Assembly (NCBI RefSeq): GCF_014695375.1
Contig: NZ_JACJOG010000030.1
Span: 1-64,000 of the forward strand
From: Coleofasciculus sp. FACHB-T130
GTDB taxonomy: Bacteria > Cyanobacteriota > Cyanobacteriia > Cyanobacteriales > FACHB-T130
Direction of reading: 5' to 3'
Length of the DNA: 64,000 nucleotides
Shown piece after piece: positions 1 through 10,755 of the stretch (position 1 is the first letter of the stretch; each line of letters opens with the position of its first letter). The notes under the pieces are model-generated. The model was not told where the DNA came from, ran no database searches, and was given only the letters and a program-made list of their open reading frames with translations. The position numbers were made by a program, and so were the translations under genes.

Positions 1-93
1 TGGTCTTGGCTCAAGAGCCGCATCCGCAAACAACTCGACCAGTTTAATTGTTTGCGAGATGCAATCGAGCATGTCTTATGCTTGTCGTCCTAA
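1..93 (+). mobile_element. C-terminal end of an IS630-type transposase (partial)
   Basis: An open frame enters from the left edge and ends in TAA at 91-93, coding 30 residues that begin WSWLKSRIRKQLDQF. A Trp-Leu-Lys segment followed by a short amphipathic helix and an early stop is how IS630/Tc1-type DDE transposases end. Only the tail is visible, so family and intactness cannot be settled here. The following 170 bases hold no terminal inverted repeat that I can recognise. Confidence 0.55.
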
Positions 94-268
94 TTACCTT
101 GGCGATTGCTATATCTTTGATTACAGGTGTCATTGAGGGCTAAAATTAAGGGCTTTAAATGACATCAACGCAAGAGTATTGTTTAAAAGTTCTTTACCCA
201 ATACGGCAAGAAATTCGTGCTTTGTAATGCGCGATCGCTGACTATTTCTGGTAGCTATAACTTTATCG

Positions 269-1858
269 CTAATAAATATTCACTGACTGGAGCGATCGCT
301 TTTGAAAATGGACGAATGCGATCGCAGCCAAAGCATCTCGACCGAGTGCGCGGTAGGCAGCATCCAGCAGTTTGGCAGCAGCCGCTTCTCGTTCTGGATT
401 CCCGCCGGAAAGCCAGTGCAAGTCACGACCGAATGCCAGCGCCTCAGCCGGTTGACCCTCGGCACAAGCTTCTAGTGCTGCCGCAATCCAGTCTTGGACA
501 ATGGGGGCATCCCCTAAGATAGCCGTTCTGATTACTTCAAGATCGCGCTGAGGGAAAGTTTCGGCGCTGAAGCCGGGAATTGCCACCCCCGCACCATCCT
601 CAGTCGCAATCCTGGCACCCAGCCGCTGTTGTTTGTAGGCTTTCTCATACAGACTTCCCATTTCAGGGCGTTCCGCCGTTTCAAACATCATCACCGCATC
701 GCGGAGTGCTGAGAGTCTAACTCGTCGATGCCGAGAATCGTTGTCATAGCGGTCATATTCCAGCTGAGAGACCGCTTTTTCGATTTGGAAGCGAACCTGT
801 TGGAGCAATGTTTGACAACCGTCATCACAGACGGGAATGCCATCGTTGTTCCAGTAATACATCACACCCGTGGGCAGTTCTCTGGGGTCATCGTACCAAA
901 GACCAAAATGCAGACCATCGCCGCCCCCGTACAGCAAAGTGAGAAACTCCGGCGGATCGCGGTAATAGCGGTAATGTAAGCGATGGTCAAGTTCTGGTAT
1001 GGGTTTTCGCTGCAAACCTTCTTCACTGAATAAATCAAACAAACCGCAAGGTGTTGCAATCCAGTGCATTTCTTGCCGCTCAATCGGAGTTAAGCTGAGC
1101 CAGAAAGCCCAGAATGCAAAAACATGGTCGGGTAAGGTCAAGCCGTGGGTTTGTTGTACCAGCGATCGCACGGTTTCGACCAACGCTTGGGCTTTTTGTC
1201 GGGCATTTAAGCGCATCTGCTCGATCGTGGCAGCATCCGGCAGATTTTCCTGACGCCATGCCATATATTCCGCTTTCCAGGAACGTTCATTTGCCGCTTG
1301 CCACAGATGTCGCCAGATATCCGTCCAATGACCTGAATCATCAGGGCATTCTTTAATTTGCTGACGCGCAGCTTTGTAGAATTCTTCGTGCCGATAGGCG
1401 TTTGGCGTCCAGCGTTCTGTTTCTGTTTCCCAGCGTTGTTTTGCCCATGAAACGCCATGTTCTGCGATCGCTGTAAAAGATGCTTCAAAAGCATTGAGCA
1501 AAGTCTGTCGTTCTACGGCAGCTTTCGCCTCAAATTCTTGACGAAATGCACAGAAAGCAGACCACTCGGCAACTAAATCATCCTCTGGTCGATCCAACTG
1601 CTTCAGCCACCAATTATCAAATTCCTCCTGAAGCATCTGGTCGATATCTTTTTCAATCTCGTCCCGGAAGCGGGGACGGGGGTCTTCACCCAGTAACTCG
1701 AATTGCTCTTGATTTAGGGTGATTTCTGCTTTGCGACCCAATATTTCGACTTCAACGACAATCTTTTCTCCAGGCTGCAACTTGACTACCACACCCTGAA
1801 AATCACTAAATGGGCCTGCGGTTATCGCTCCTACGCTTCCTGGTTTGAAATTTTTCAT
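269..1858 (-). CDS. KOW domain fused to an HPF1-like (DUF2228) protein
   Basis: 529 residues. The N-terminus (about 3-55) resembles the NusG C-terminal KOW domain: GPFSDFQGVVVKLQPG, then an ILGRKAEITL strand. A Trp-rich helical middle (about 60-225) follows. Residues about 230-529 resemble eukaryotic HPF1 (DUF2228, PF10228): a LHYRYYRDPPEFLTLL core, then HFGLWYDDPRELPTGV, then GAGVAIPGF, and a final helical part with EACAEG and LAFGRDLHW. In animals HPF1 completes the PARP1/2 active site and directs ADP-ribosylation to serine; the bacterial homologues have no role I know of. The start is the ATG at 1858, because AGGAGGGAGG lies just upstream; an in-frame ATG 15 bases earlier is less likely. 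No PARP-like or macrodomain gene is nearby. The HPF1 match is from remembered family features, not a search. Confidence 0.75.
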   Translation of the reverse strand: MKNFKPGSVGAITAGPFSDFQGVVVKLQPGEKIVVEVEILGRKAEITLNQEQFELLGEDPRPRFRDEIEKDIDQMLQEEFDNWWLKQLDRPEDDLVAEWSAFCAFRQEFEAKAAVERQTLLNAFEASFTAIAEHGVSWAKQRWETETERWTPNAYRHEEFYKAARQQIKECPDDSGHWTDIWRHLWQAANERSWKAEYMAWRQENLPDAATIEQMRLNARQKAQALVETVRSLVQQTHGLTLPDHVFAFWAFWLSLTPIERQEMHWIATPCGLFDLFSEEGLQRKPIPELDHRLHYRYYRDPPEFLTLLYGGGDGLHFGLWYDDPRELPTGVMYYWNNDGIPVCDDGCQTLLQQVRFQIEKAVSQLEYDRYDNDSRHRRVRLSALRDAVMMFETAERPEMGSLYEKAYKQQRLGARIATEDGAGVAIPGFSAETFPQRDLEVIRTAILGDAPIVQDWIAAALEACAEGQPAEALAFGRDLHWLSGGNPEREAAAAKLLDAAYRALGRDALAAIAFVHFQKRSLQSVNIY

Positions 1859-1860
1859 TT

Positions 1861-1870
1861 CCTCCCTCCT
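1861..1870 (-). promoter_or_regulatory. Strong ribosome binding site of the KOW-HPF1-like gene
   Basis: The minus strand reads AGGAGGGAGG directly before AA-ATG. The outer AGGAGG is about 6 bases from the start at 1858. It decides for that start over the ATG at 1873. Confidence 0.6.
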
Positions 1871-1873
1871 CAC

Positions 1874-2344
1874 AGCATCGCCAAGCGGATGCGGGGTAAG
1901 CGCAGCGGTCTTGCAACTAGCACTCCTCGCTTGTCTGAAGTTCTCTTGTCAGGCTCTTAAACCATCTTAATTTTACTCTGATGACTGGCGGCAAATCTAA
2001 ACTTTTGGGCATCCTTCTGCTAGGCTCGGAATCACTGCTATTGACTTTTTGTTTCCTGTACAGCCACTGAAAAGCAATCGAGAATCAGAAATTAAATTTC
2101 ATTGTTTTATGATTTTTATAATTTTAATTTTAAGTAAAATTTTCTAAAAATGCTGATAATTAAATCAAATAAAATATAATTATTTGTTTATATAGTTTTA
2201 ATTTAAAAATAGTTGCATTTGTTATTTTCACTATCCTGAAATTAAAAATTTCTATTAATAAAGCTCAACGGTAAATACTGAAGTGCAAGCATTACTGTAA
2301 CGCTCCGATCGCATCGTTGAGAGGATTAGCAACTCCAAACTAAT
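1874..2344. other. AT-rich intergenic region, no gene seen
   Basis: About 470 bases between two leftward genes. The part from 2090 to 2260 is strongly AT-rich with poly-A/T tracts, as in a promoter region for the leftward gene at 269-1858. I see no convincing short ORF or hairpin. Confidence 0.5.
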
Positions 2345-4264
2345 TTAAGCGTGACCCATCTCAACAATATTTTCCCACGATGAAAACATTCGCAGGCAAT
2401 TTCTACCTTCATGCTTAGCTCTGTAAAGCGCTCGATCGGCTTGATGTAATAAATCTTGAGAATCAACTAAATTAACAGCGCTAGCGATCGCGCCACCGAT
2501 ACTAATCGTAATGGGTAGCAGCAGATCGTTAGAAATCTTGAAAGGGCATTCGGCGATGCAAGAGCGTAAACTTTCACCATACTCTAAACCATTGTGCAGA
2601 TTCAGTCCCAGGGTGATGCAGACAAATTCTTCACCGCCATAGCGATACAACAGGCTGCTAGGGCGTGCATTGGATTGTAGTCGTCCGGCGATCGCTTGCA
2701 GCACACAATCCCCCACTGTGTGACCATACGTATCGTTCACCCGCTTAAAATGATCCACATCAATCAGAAATACACACAAATAACGGTAGCGAGTATTCGC
2801 ATCGCGGTTGCCGACTTGCCGCAGCATATGAGGCAATGCCTGATCCATTGCCCGCCGATTTAATAAACCTGTTAACTGATCGGTCAGCGACAAAGATTCT
2901 AGCAATTCATTACGGGCAGTCAATTGCTGATTCGCTTGTCGCAGTGCCTGATTCGCTTCGCTCAATTCTTGCGTTAACCGCTGCAATCGCAATCCCGCGC
3001 CCACCCGCGCCCGTAATTCACTCATATCAATTGGTTTTGGGAGATACTCATCAGCTCCAGTATCTAAACCCTCCACCCGGTCTTTTACATCCCCACGAAT
3101 CGTCAGCAAAATAAAAAATGCCAAAGATAATTCTGGATCGGATTTAACCTGACGGCACACTTCCAGCCCATTGATGACTGGCATCATCCAATCACAAATA
3201 ATTAGATGAGGGTGTAGCTGCTTTGCTTTCCTTAATCCCTCTTCACCATTCGCCGCTACTATGACTTCATGACCTAGAAGTTGGAGTGAGTTTTTGACGA
3301 CTAACCGAACGCTAGGATCGTCATCAATAATTAAAATTTTTGACGTGGAACCAACCTGCGTCCCTCCAGTCCGATTAGCGTGAAGAAGGACTGGAGTCTC
3401 ACCCTCCACCCTCTCCCAGTCAATTATCTCAAACAAAAAAGATTGAATCTTTTGGAAATGATTTTCTATTTGAATTACCAATTGAGTCACTTCCTTAAAG
3501 TTTTTTTGTTGGCTCTGAAGTTCTAATCGATCGGCTAAATTTTTTAATTTGTTGACGCCAACATTCGCACTAGCACCCCGAATTTGATGGGCTTTATGTT
3601 CAATCACTTCAAAATTTTTAGAAAAAGTTGCTGATTTTATCGATGATAAGTTTACTTTTGTATCTTCTAAAAAGGCTTGTAGAATTTCGTTTCGCAATTT
3701 CAGATCCCCCAAGGTTATATCGTCTAAGCGATTTAAATCCACCCAGTCATTGACGCTTGACTCGTCCGGGTTGGCACTGGAGTCAACGGGAATAATTTTA
3801 CTTGTTAAATCTATAGATGAGGAGGCAGATGAGGATGCGATTGCCTGCTTATTTTTAATAATAACTTCAATCCAATTTTCTAATTTAGCTGCCAACTCTT
3901 CCTCACGAACCGGCTTAAGTAGATAATCATCCATGCCGACCTTTAGACAGCGATCCCGATTTGCTTTCATGCCGTTGGCAGTCATTGCAATCAAGATTGT
4001 CTGTCGCGCATCACCTTCTAATTGACGAATTCTTTGTGCAGTTTCATAACCGTCTAGTATCGGCATCTGGCAATCGAGGAGGATTAGGTCATATTTTCCT
4101 TGGGATCTCATCCATAATGCTTCTTGACCATTAGCAGCAACATTTGCTTCATACCCTAACTTCTTTAACTGTTTAAATACAACCGTCTGACTCACAAGGC
4201 TATCTTCAACTAATAGAATTTTTAGGTATTCTTGCTTGGTCATAGAAATGATGAATGATTTCAC
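2345..4264 (-). CDS. REC-HPt-REC-GGDEF response regulator (diguanylate cyclase)
   Basis: 639 residues. The domain order is a receiver (about 14-135, phospho-Asp D64 in [14 protein letters not shown]), a histidine phosphotransfer domain (about 190-275, HQIRGASANVG), a second receiver (about 310-430, IICDWMMPVINGLE) and a C-terminal GGDEF domain with active-site GGEEF. The predicted output is cyclic di-GMP controlled by phosphorelay. The product-inhibition I-site (RxxD upstream of GGEEF) reads RPSS, so feedback inhibition is probably absent. It lies divergent from the large hybrid kinase at 4514, whose last receiver and HPt domains are its closest relatives in the window, which suggests one pathway. 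The start drawn is a GTG at 4264; an ATG seven codons in (4243) is equally possible. Confidence 0.85.
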   Translation of the reverse strand: MKSFIISMTKQEYLKILLVEDSLVSQTVVFKQLKKLGYEANVAANGQEALWMRSQGKYDLILLDCQMPILDGYETAQRIRQLEGDARQTILIAMTANGMKANRDRCLKVGMDDYLLKPVREEELAAKLENWIEVIIKNKQAIASSSASSSIDLTSKIIPVDSSANPDESSVNDWVDLNRLDDITLGDLKLRNEILQAFLEDTKVNLSSIKSATFSKNFEVIEHKAHQIRGASANVGVNKLKNLADRLELQSQQKNFKEVTQLVIQIENHFQKIQSFLFEIIDWERVEGETPVLLHANRTGGTQVGSTSKILIIDDDPSVRLVVKNSLQLLGHEVIVAANGEEGLRKAKQLHPHLIICDWMMPVINGLEVCRQVKSDPELSLAFFILLTIRGDVKDRVEGLDTGADEYLPKPIDMSELRARVGAGLRLQRLTQELSEANQALRQANQQLTARNELLESLSLTDQLTGLLNRRAMDQALPHMLRQVGNRDANTRYRYLCVFLIDVDHFKRVNDTYGHTVGDCVLQAIAGRLQSNARPSSLLYRYGGEEFVCITLGLNLHNGLEYGESLRSCIAECPFKISNDLLLPITISIGGAIASAVNLVDSQDLLHQADRALYRAKHEGRNCLRMFSSWENIVEMGHA

Positions 4265-4513
4265 TCTTGCCTAAATGAGCGGAAATTTATTGTCTGTATA
4301 ATTACTTACATTAGCAGGCAATCTGGAACGTTCCAGCAGTTTCTTGCAATCGGCATTTTTGTGGATGTTAACAGAAAATTTGGGCGATCGCTCTTAGGGA
4401 AGCCATAACGAGGCAGGAGATATAGCGATCGCCCTCGATTTGAATAACTTTACAAATATGCATTGCTTTGAATACACCTGTAAAAATTAGAATGCTACCC
4501 TTCAAAAACGTAG

Positions 4514-7500
4514 ATGAAAGCACCTTTACCCGAAAACGAACCAGAACGGATTCAAGCGCTACAGCAGTATGAAATCCTCGATACCGCCGCAGAACAGGCA
4601 TTTGACGATCTGACGCTTTTGGCTGCACACATCTGCGGTACACCAATTGCCCTCGTCAGCTTAGTTGATACGGATCGGCAGTGGTTTAAATCAAAAGTTG
4701 GCATCACGGCTCAGGAAACTCCTCGTGATATTGCTTTTTGTGCCCATGCTCTCCTGCAAACCGACCTATTTGTTATCCGCGATGCATCCACTGACGAGCG
4801 GTTTGCCAATAATCCCCTCGTGACTTCCGATCCGAATATCCGGTTTTACGCGGGTGCTACTTTGTTAACCCCAGAAGGCTTGGCACTGGGAACTTTGTGT
4901 GTAATTGACTCCGTACCGCGAGATTTGAGTCCCCAACAGCGGGTGGCGCTGCAAGCACTCAGCCGGGAGGTGATGACGCAACTGGAGTTGCGACGGAATA
5001 ATCGTGAATTGGCACAGGCGATAAAACAGCGCGACAAGGCACAAGAAGAACAGCTTCAATTCTTCACCCTGTCTCTAGATATGCTGTGTATTGCCGGGAT
5101 GGATGGCTATTTTAAACGTCTAAATCCATCATGGTCAAAGACTCTCGGCTTCACCAATGAGGAACTTCAAAGCCAACCGTTTATCGAATTTGTGCATCCA
5201 GACGACCGGGAAGCAACGATTGCCCAAGTGCAACAACTTTCTACAGGTATAGATACAATTTCTTTTGAAAATCGCTACCGCTGCAAAGACGGCTCTTATC
5301 GATGGCTGTTGTGGAAAGCAACGCCCTTGTCTGAACAGCAAGCAATCTACGCAGTCGCTCATGACATTACCGAGCGCAAGCGTCATGAAGAAGAAATGCG
5401 GAATACCCAGACATTTCTGAACTCAATTGTCGAAAATATTCCCCACATTATTTTCGTCAAGGATGCTCAAGAACTTAATTTTGTGCGTTTCAATAAAGCG
5501 GGTCAAAAATTAATTGGTCGTAACCCTGAAGAGTTGCTGGGAAAGAATGACTATGACTTGTTTACCAAAGAAGAAGCAGATTTTTTCACCGCCACCGATC
5601 GAGAAGTGCTGGCAACCGGAAAAATTTTAGATATCCCAGAAGAGCGGATACAGACAAAAGATAAAGGTTTAAGAATATTACATACTAAAAAATTACCGAT
5701 TTTAGATGCCCAAGGAAACTCACAGTATTTATTAAGGATTTCTGAAGATATTACCAGTCGCAAGCAGGCGCAGGAGGATCTGCGAAAAAGCGAAGAATGC
5801 TTCCGCTTAGTCGTAGAAGGGGTCAAAGATTATGCAATTTATATGCTCGACCCCAAGGGATATATTGTGAGCTGGAATGCGGGAGCAGAAAGGATTAAGG
5901 GATATCGAGCGGAGGAAATCATTGGTCAACATTTTTCTTGTTTTTATGAGCCAGGAGAAAATCAACAAGCGATCGCGCAAAGCGAACTAGAAATCGCGAT
6001 CGCTCAAGGGAATAGCGTTGCCGAAGGCTGGCGCGTGCGGAAGGATGGTTCGCGGTTTTGGGCGCACGCTGTCGTAACCGCCTTATATGATGACGCTGGA
6101 AACCTGCGCGGATTCTCCAAAGTGACGCGGGACATTACCAACCACAAAAGGACACAAGAAGCATTAGCGCTGCAAGCCCGTCTCGCTCACTTCCGCGCCG
6201 AGGTGGATTCTGCCCTCACTCAAAGCGACACCCTGCAAAGCATTTTGCAGCGCTGCACCGAGGCAATGGTGAAGTATTTGGACGCAGCATTTGGGCGGAT
6301 CTGGACGCTCAACCGGGAAGAGAGGATGCTGGAACTGCAAGCCAGTGCTGGGATGTACGCGCAGGTTGAGGGTTTATATCGCCGCGTTCCGATCGGCACC
6401 CTGAAAATCGCCAAAATTGCCCAAACTCGCCAACCCTACCTAACCAATTCTGTTGTAGACGATCCTCAGATTCTGGATAGAGAATGGGCGGTGCGGGAAG
6501 GAATGGTCGCCTTCGCTGGATATCCCCTGATTATTGAAGGCTCTGTGATGGGAGTGATGGCAATATTTGCTCGTCAACCCCTCAATGAATCTGTTCTCCA
6601 GTCGCTGGAATTTGCAGCGGACAGGATTGCCCTGTGGATCGAGCGTAAACAGGCACAAGAGGAATTAAAGCGGCAGAACTTGCGATCGCAATTATTTTCC
6701 GAAATTACCCTAAAAATTCGCCAGTCCTTACAACTCGAAGAAATTCTTCAAACCACCGTTACCGAAGTCAGAAAATCTCTCGCGTGCGATCGGGTAGTGA
6801 TTTATCGTCTGGCAGCCGATAAAACGGGTACCATCGTCACCGAAAATGTCGTTTCTGGTCTGCCCGCCTTATTAGGGCAAACTTTCAGTGCGGAAATCTT
6901 CCCCGAAGCTTACCATGAGGACTACTGCCACGGAAAAATCAGGATTGTGGCTGACGTAGAAAATGCTGAGATTTCACCGTGTCATCGGGAATTTTTGCAG
7001 CATTTGGCAGTCAAGGCAAAATTAGTCATCCCGATCTTGCAGAAAAACGAACTTTGGGGACTGCTGATTGCCCACCAATGCACCTCACCCCGACAGTGGT
7101 CTAGCTTTGAAGTCGAACTGCTGCAACAACTCGCAGACCAAGTCGGCATTGCCCTGGCTCAATCCCAACTCCTAGAAGAAGAAACCCTCCAGCGCCAGGA
7201 ACTAGAGATCGCCCGTCACCAAGCTGAGTCAGCTTCTCAAGCCAAAAGCGCCTTTTTGGCAAACATGAGCCACGAAATCCGTACCCCCATGAATGCCGTT
7301 CTGGGGATGACTGGGCTGCTTTTAGACACGCCCTTGACTACAGAGCAAAAGGATTTTGTTGAAACGATTCGCATTAGTGGAGATGCCCTGCTGTGCCTGA
7401 TTAATGAGATTTTGGACTTATCCAAACTAGAGGCTGGAGAGATGGATCTGGAAGTTTTAGACTTTGACTTATCTACTTGTGTAGAAGAAGTCTTAGATTT

Positions 7501-9253
7501 ATTAGCTCCCCAAGCTCATGCCAAGGATCTGGAAATTGCTGCCTTGGTCTATCGCAACGTTCCCACCCACCTCCAAGGCGATGTCGGTCGTCTGCGGCAA
7601 ATTCTCACCAATCTGATTGGCAATGGCATTAAGTTCACCAACGCTGGTGAAATTGTGGTCAGGGCAGAACTACAATCAGACACCGCCGCAAATTCTCTTG
7701 GGAAGGGCGAATCAGAGGACGTGGTAACGATTCGCTTCTCTGTCACCGATACGGGCATTGGCATCACCCCAGAAAATATGAGCCAATTGTTTCAACCCTT
7801 TTCCCAGGTAGACTCCTCTGCCACGCGCCAGTATAGCGGCACCGGCTTGGGACTGGTCATCTGCAAACAGCTCGTCACCTTAATGGGAGGAGAAATTGGC
7901 TTTGAGAGCCAACCAGGGAAGGGAAGCAAGTTTTGGTTTACAGTGCCTTTCAAAAAGCAAGCGGAACGGATAACACCACCCATCCAAACTTCTACCAATC
8001 TAGCGGGACGGCGTCTGCTAGTAGTTGATGACAATGCCACGAACCGCAAAGTGGTTCGCTCTCAGGCGGCGCACTGGGGAATGCAAGTAGATGAGGCGGA
8101 TGGTGCTGCCGCCGCCATGAGAGTTTTGCAAGAAGCTCTGGAGTGGGGAATTCCCTATGATGTGGCGGTGATTGATATGCAAATGCCCAACGTTGATGGC
8201 ATTACTTTGGGCGAGCAAATCAAAGGAAATCCTATGCTGGCTAATTTACCCTTGATTATGCTCACTTCTGCCGATCAGCGAGGGGAGGCACAACGGGCGA
8301 CGAAGGCAGGATTTGCTGCCCATTTGATTAAGCCAGTCAAGCCATCTCGCTTATTGGATACCATTGTCTCCATCTTGGGGAAGCAAGAGGAACAGCGGGA
8401 CAGAGGCAAAGAGGTAGGCAAAGAAGTAGAGGAGAAGAATTTTTCACCCCAACCTTCCCGAATTCCAATTCCCCAAAGCAAGTTGCGAATTTTGCTAGCT
8501 GAGGACAATCTGATTAATCAAAAAGTTGCCCTCAAGCAGCTAAACACTTTGGGTTATGAAGCCGATGTCGCTGCGAATGGGAAGGAAGTCGTAGAGTTAT
8601 TGGAAAAAATTCCCTATGACTTAGTCCTGATGGACTGTCAGATGCCGATTCTCGATGGTTATGAAGCAACGCGAGAGATTCGGCGGCGACAAGGAGAAGG
8701 TTCGCGCCGTACCACTGTCATTGCTCTAACCGCTAACGCGATGAAAGAAGACCGCAAACGCTGTCTTGATGCTGGGATGGATGACTATTTGAGTAAGCCA
8801 GTATCAAGGGAACAGTTAGCAGTGGTAATTGAGCATTGGACGAAAGTCATTTTTCAGGATGCAAATCCCACCAGTGGCGGTATTGCCACACGGGAAGATG
8901 TAGAAACGAGATTCTCGTCTTTACAAGATTTAGTGGATTGGGAACATCTGCATCAACTTTCTGAGGGCAGCAGGGAGTTTGAGTTGGAACTGTTGCAAAT
9001 GTTCTTCACGGAAGTTCAGGCTCATCTAGAATCGGTGAAAAGAGCGATCGCTATCAATGACTTTGATAGTCTTGCAAAAGAAGCTCATCACATCAAAGGT
9101 GCGAGTGCCAACGTCGGAGTAGAGGGGATGCGAAGCAATGCCCAAAAGCTGGAGGAACTCGCCTCTCAGTACCAACTTGGAGGAGCGACTGAGATAGTAT
9201 CTGCGTTAGAAACAGCGCTCAGCCGCATTCAATCTTGGGTTAAGGAAATTTAA
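4514..9253 (+). CDS. Multi-sensor hybrid histidine kinase (GAF, PAS, GAF, kinase, two REC, HPt)
   Basis: 1579 residues, with no membrane segment seen, so probably cytosolic. The order is GAF (about 1-165), three PAS domains (about 180-295, 300-415, 425-550), GAF (about 560-710), GAF (about 725-895), HisKA with H920 in [14 protein letters not shown], HATPase with DTGIGI and GTGLGL, receiver 1 (D1221, [11 protein letters not shown]), receiver 2 (D1374, [11 protein letters not shown]) and HPt (H1525, [11 protein letters not shown]). The third GAF has the Cys-His pair C823-H824 followed by an [11 protein letters not shown] strand. This matches the place where cyanobacteriochrome GAF domains carry their bilin-binding cysteine, so light sensing is possible. 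The gene diverges from the REC-GGDEF gene and ends 7 bases before a convergent transporter gene. Confidence 0.9.
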   Translation: MKAPLPENEPERIQALQQYEILDTAAEQAFDDLTLLAAHICGTPIALVSLVDTDRQWFKSKVGITAQETPRDIAFCAHALLQTDLFVIRDASTDERFANNPLVTSDPNIRFYAGATLLTPEGLALGTLCVIDSVPRDLSPQQRVALQALSREVMTQLELRRNNRELAQAIKQRDKAQEEQLQFFTLSLDMLCIAGMDGYFKRLNPSWSKTLGFTNEELQSQPFIEFVHPDDREATIAQVQQLSTGIDTISFENRYRCKDGSYRWLLWKATPLSEQQAIYAVAHDITERKRHEEEMRNTQTFLNSIVENIPHIIFVKDAQELNFVRFNKAGQKLIGRNPEELLGKNDYDLFTKEEADFFTATDREVLATGKILDIPEERIQTKDKGLRILHTKKLPILDAQGNSQYLLRISEDITSRKQAQEDLRKSEECFRLVVEGVKDYAIYMLDPKGYIVSWNAGAERIKGYRAEEIIGQHFSCFYEPGENQQAIAQSELEIAIAQGNSVAEGWRVRKDGSRFWAHAVVTALYDDAGNLRGFSKVTRDITNHKRTQEALALQARLAHFRAEVDSALTQSDTLQSILQRCTEAMVKYLDAAFGRIWTLNREERMLELQASAGMYAQVEGLYRRVPIGTLKIAKIAQTRQPYLTNSVVDDPQILDREWAVREGMVAFAGYPLIIEGSVMGVMAIFARQPLNESVLQSLEFAADRIALWIERKQAQEELKRQNLRSQLFSEITLKIRQSLQLEEILQTTVTEVRKSLACDRVVIYRLAADKTGTIVTENVVSGLPALLGQTFSAEIFPEAYHEDYCHGKIRIVADVENAEISPCHREFLQHLAVKAKLVIPILQKNELWGLLIAHQCTSPRQWSSFEVELLQQLADQVGIALAQSQLLEEETLQRQELEIARHQAESASQAKSAFLANMSHEIRTPMNAVLGMTGLLLDTPLTTEQKDFVETIRISGDALLCLINEILDLSKLEAGEMDLEVLDFDLSTCVEEVLDLLAPQAHAKDLEIAALVYRNVPTHLQGDVGRLRQILTNLIGNGIKFTNAGEIVVRAELQSDTAANSLGKGESEDVVTIRFSVTDTGIGITPENMSQLFQPFSQVDSSATRQYSGTGLGLVICKQLVTLMGGEIGFESQPGKGSKFWFTVPFKKQAERITPPIQTSTNLAGRRLLVVDDNATNRKVVRSQAAHWGMQVDEADGAAAAMRVLQEALEWGIPYDVAVIDMQMPNVDGITLGEQIKGNPMLANLPLIMLTSADQRGEAQRATKAGFAAHLIKPVKPSRLLDTIVSILGKQEEQRDRGKEVGKEVEEKNFSPQPSRIPIPQSKLRILLAEDNLINQKVALKQLNTLGYEADVAANGKEVVELLEKIPYDLVLMDCQMPILDGYEATREIRRRQGEGSRRTTVIALTANAMKEDRKRCLDAGMDDYLSKPVSREQLAVVIEHWTKVIFQDANPTSGGIATREDVETRFSSLQDLVDWEHLHQLSEGSREFELELLQMFFTEVQAHLESVKRAIAINDFDSLAKEAHHIKGASANVGVEGMRSNAQKLEELASQYQLGGATEIVSALETALSRIQSWVKEI

Positions 9254-9260
9254 GGAATTG

Positions 9261-10376
9261 CTAATTGCTAGGAATTCCCCTTTGCTCCTCTGTGGTGATA
9301 ACGACTTCCTTCGCAAAGGGGTTGTGAAAAAACGATCCGGTTTGAGGTGGCAGCATGGGATCGAGGACAATTTCTGCAAGACTTTTCCCGACACCTGTTA
9401 GGGGAATTGCTAGAATCACTCCTAACAATCCCCCCAATTTCGCTCCGAGTAGGAGAGAGACAAAGATAATCACTGGCGATAGACCTGTCAAATTGCCCAT
9501 AATTCGGGGTGCGACCAAATTATCTTTTATCTGCTGAAGTGCGATCGCTATGGCTAAGACTTGCAGCGCCTGAAACCAATTGATAAACGCTACCACAATC
9601 ACAACCGTGGCAATTCCTAAAGTTGCTCCGATAAAGGGAATGATTTCCATCAACCCAATAAAAACCGCAAATACTAGGAAGAATGGCACGTGCAATGCCC
9701 AAAATGCGAGGGAAAGAGTCGTTGCCATAAACACACCCAATAACACCTGACCTGACACAAATCGCTGCAAATTTCGTTGCAATGATTCTGTCAAACCATC
9801 TTTAATTTTGGATGAGAAAATACTCGTCAGTCCCCGCCAAACTCGCTCACCATCAATGAGCATATAAAAAGAAATAACGAGAATTAGAATTAAGTCAAAA
9901 AACCAGTTAAAAGTGCCTAATACTAAGCCAAAACCTCTGGTAGCGATCGCTTGGGCTTGCGCTTGTACTCGTGCCAACAACTCAGAAGCCAAAATTCGCA
10001 CGTCAAACGGTAAATTGTGTTCGGCACTCCAAGCTTGGAAGGCGGCTAATTGCTGTTGTCCAGACTCTAGGAGCGAAGGTAAATTTGTCACCAATTGCCG
10101 CCCCTGATTAAACACTGGCGGTACTACAGTCAGGCCAATGAGTACCAGAGTTAAGCCTGCTATTAAATAAACTAAGATTGCTGCCACACTCCGGGGCAAG
10201 AAAGTTTGCAAAACGGCAACAGCATAGTTAAGAAAAAATGCAATCAGTCCGGCGGTCAGCAAAATGCTAATCAACTCACCCACATATCTCAGAGCCAAAA
10301 TCGTCACCCAACCGCTTGTTAGAACGAGCAGCCAAGTGATTAGAAACTGTTGGAGGGGTGAAAAGGCACGATTCAT
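9261..10376 (-). CDS. AI-2E family transporter (UPF0118)
   Basis: 371 residues, with hydrophobic segments spread as in the family: a pair near the N-terminus, one near 60-90, then a cluster from about 150 to 340. Conserved-looking stretches include FIGLMEIIPFIGATLG and QQIKDNLVAPRIMG, the hallmark region before the last helices. The family contains the E. coli TqsA exporter of autoinducer-2 as well as ion antiporters, so the substrate is unknown. It is tail-to-tail with the hybrid kinase (7-base gap). Confidence 0.85.
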   Translation of the reverse strand: MNRAFSPLQQFLITWLLVLTSGWVTILALRYVGELISILLTAGLIAFFLNYAVAVLQTFLPRSVAAILVYLIAGLTLVLIGLTVVPPVFNQGRQLVTNLPSLLESGQQQLAAFQAWSAEHNLPFDVRILASELLARVQAQAQAIATRGFGLVLGTFNWFFDLILILVISFYMLIDGERVWRGLTSIFSSKIKDGLTESLQRNLQRFVSGQVLLGVFMATTLSLAFWALHVPFFLVFAVFIGLMEIIPFIGATLGIATVVIVVAFINWFQALQVLAIAIALQQIKDNLVAPRIMGNLTGLSPVIIFVSLLLGAKLGGLLGVILAIPLTGVGKSLAEIVLDPMLPPQTGSFFHNPFAKEVVITTEEQRGIPSN

Positions 10377-10755
10377 CTTTGCTCTATCTCAATGGGGGAG
10401 AGTGGGTCGTAGGACTCCTGCTAAAGTTATTTAGAAAAAACTTTGCTTTCAAGACAGCAGCCGCTCTTTGGGGGCAAGCTGTGAAAGTCTTTGCAGAGGA
10501 TCTTAAACAATTTAACATCCATCTGCGAGGCAACGATAGAGAGGACGGGGTTTGCGCGTGAAGCGATATACTATTTTGTTGTTTGTCTGCAACAGATAAA
10601 CTTCTGCCTCCTTTTTTGTAGCCTTAGCAAAGGGATGCGCTCTTCACAGCGAAACCGAGATCCCGGACTTCGGAAGAGTTGCCCTAGGATCTCGCTTTCG
10701 CTGGCATCTCACAACTCAAATCGGATTGCTATAGCAGTTCTTTTAAGACCTAACG
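10377..10755. other. Intergenic region holding one copy of a dispersed repeat
   Basis: About 380 bases between two leftward genes. Apart from the 33-base repeat at 10666-10698 and a following TTGCTATAGCA stretch I see no gene. An open frame at 10491-10907 runs into the 3' end of the kinase gene and looks like noise. Confidence 0.45.
10666..10698. repeat. 33-base dispersed repeat, copy 1
   Basis: Identical over 33 bases to 15127-15159, beginning GACTTCGGAAGAGTTGCC. Both copies lie in intergenic DNA and are followed within about 30 bases by a GGAYTGCTAT motif, so they look like members of one small repeat family. Confidence 0.8.
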
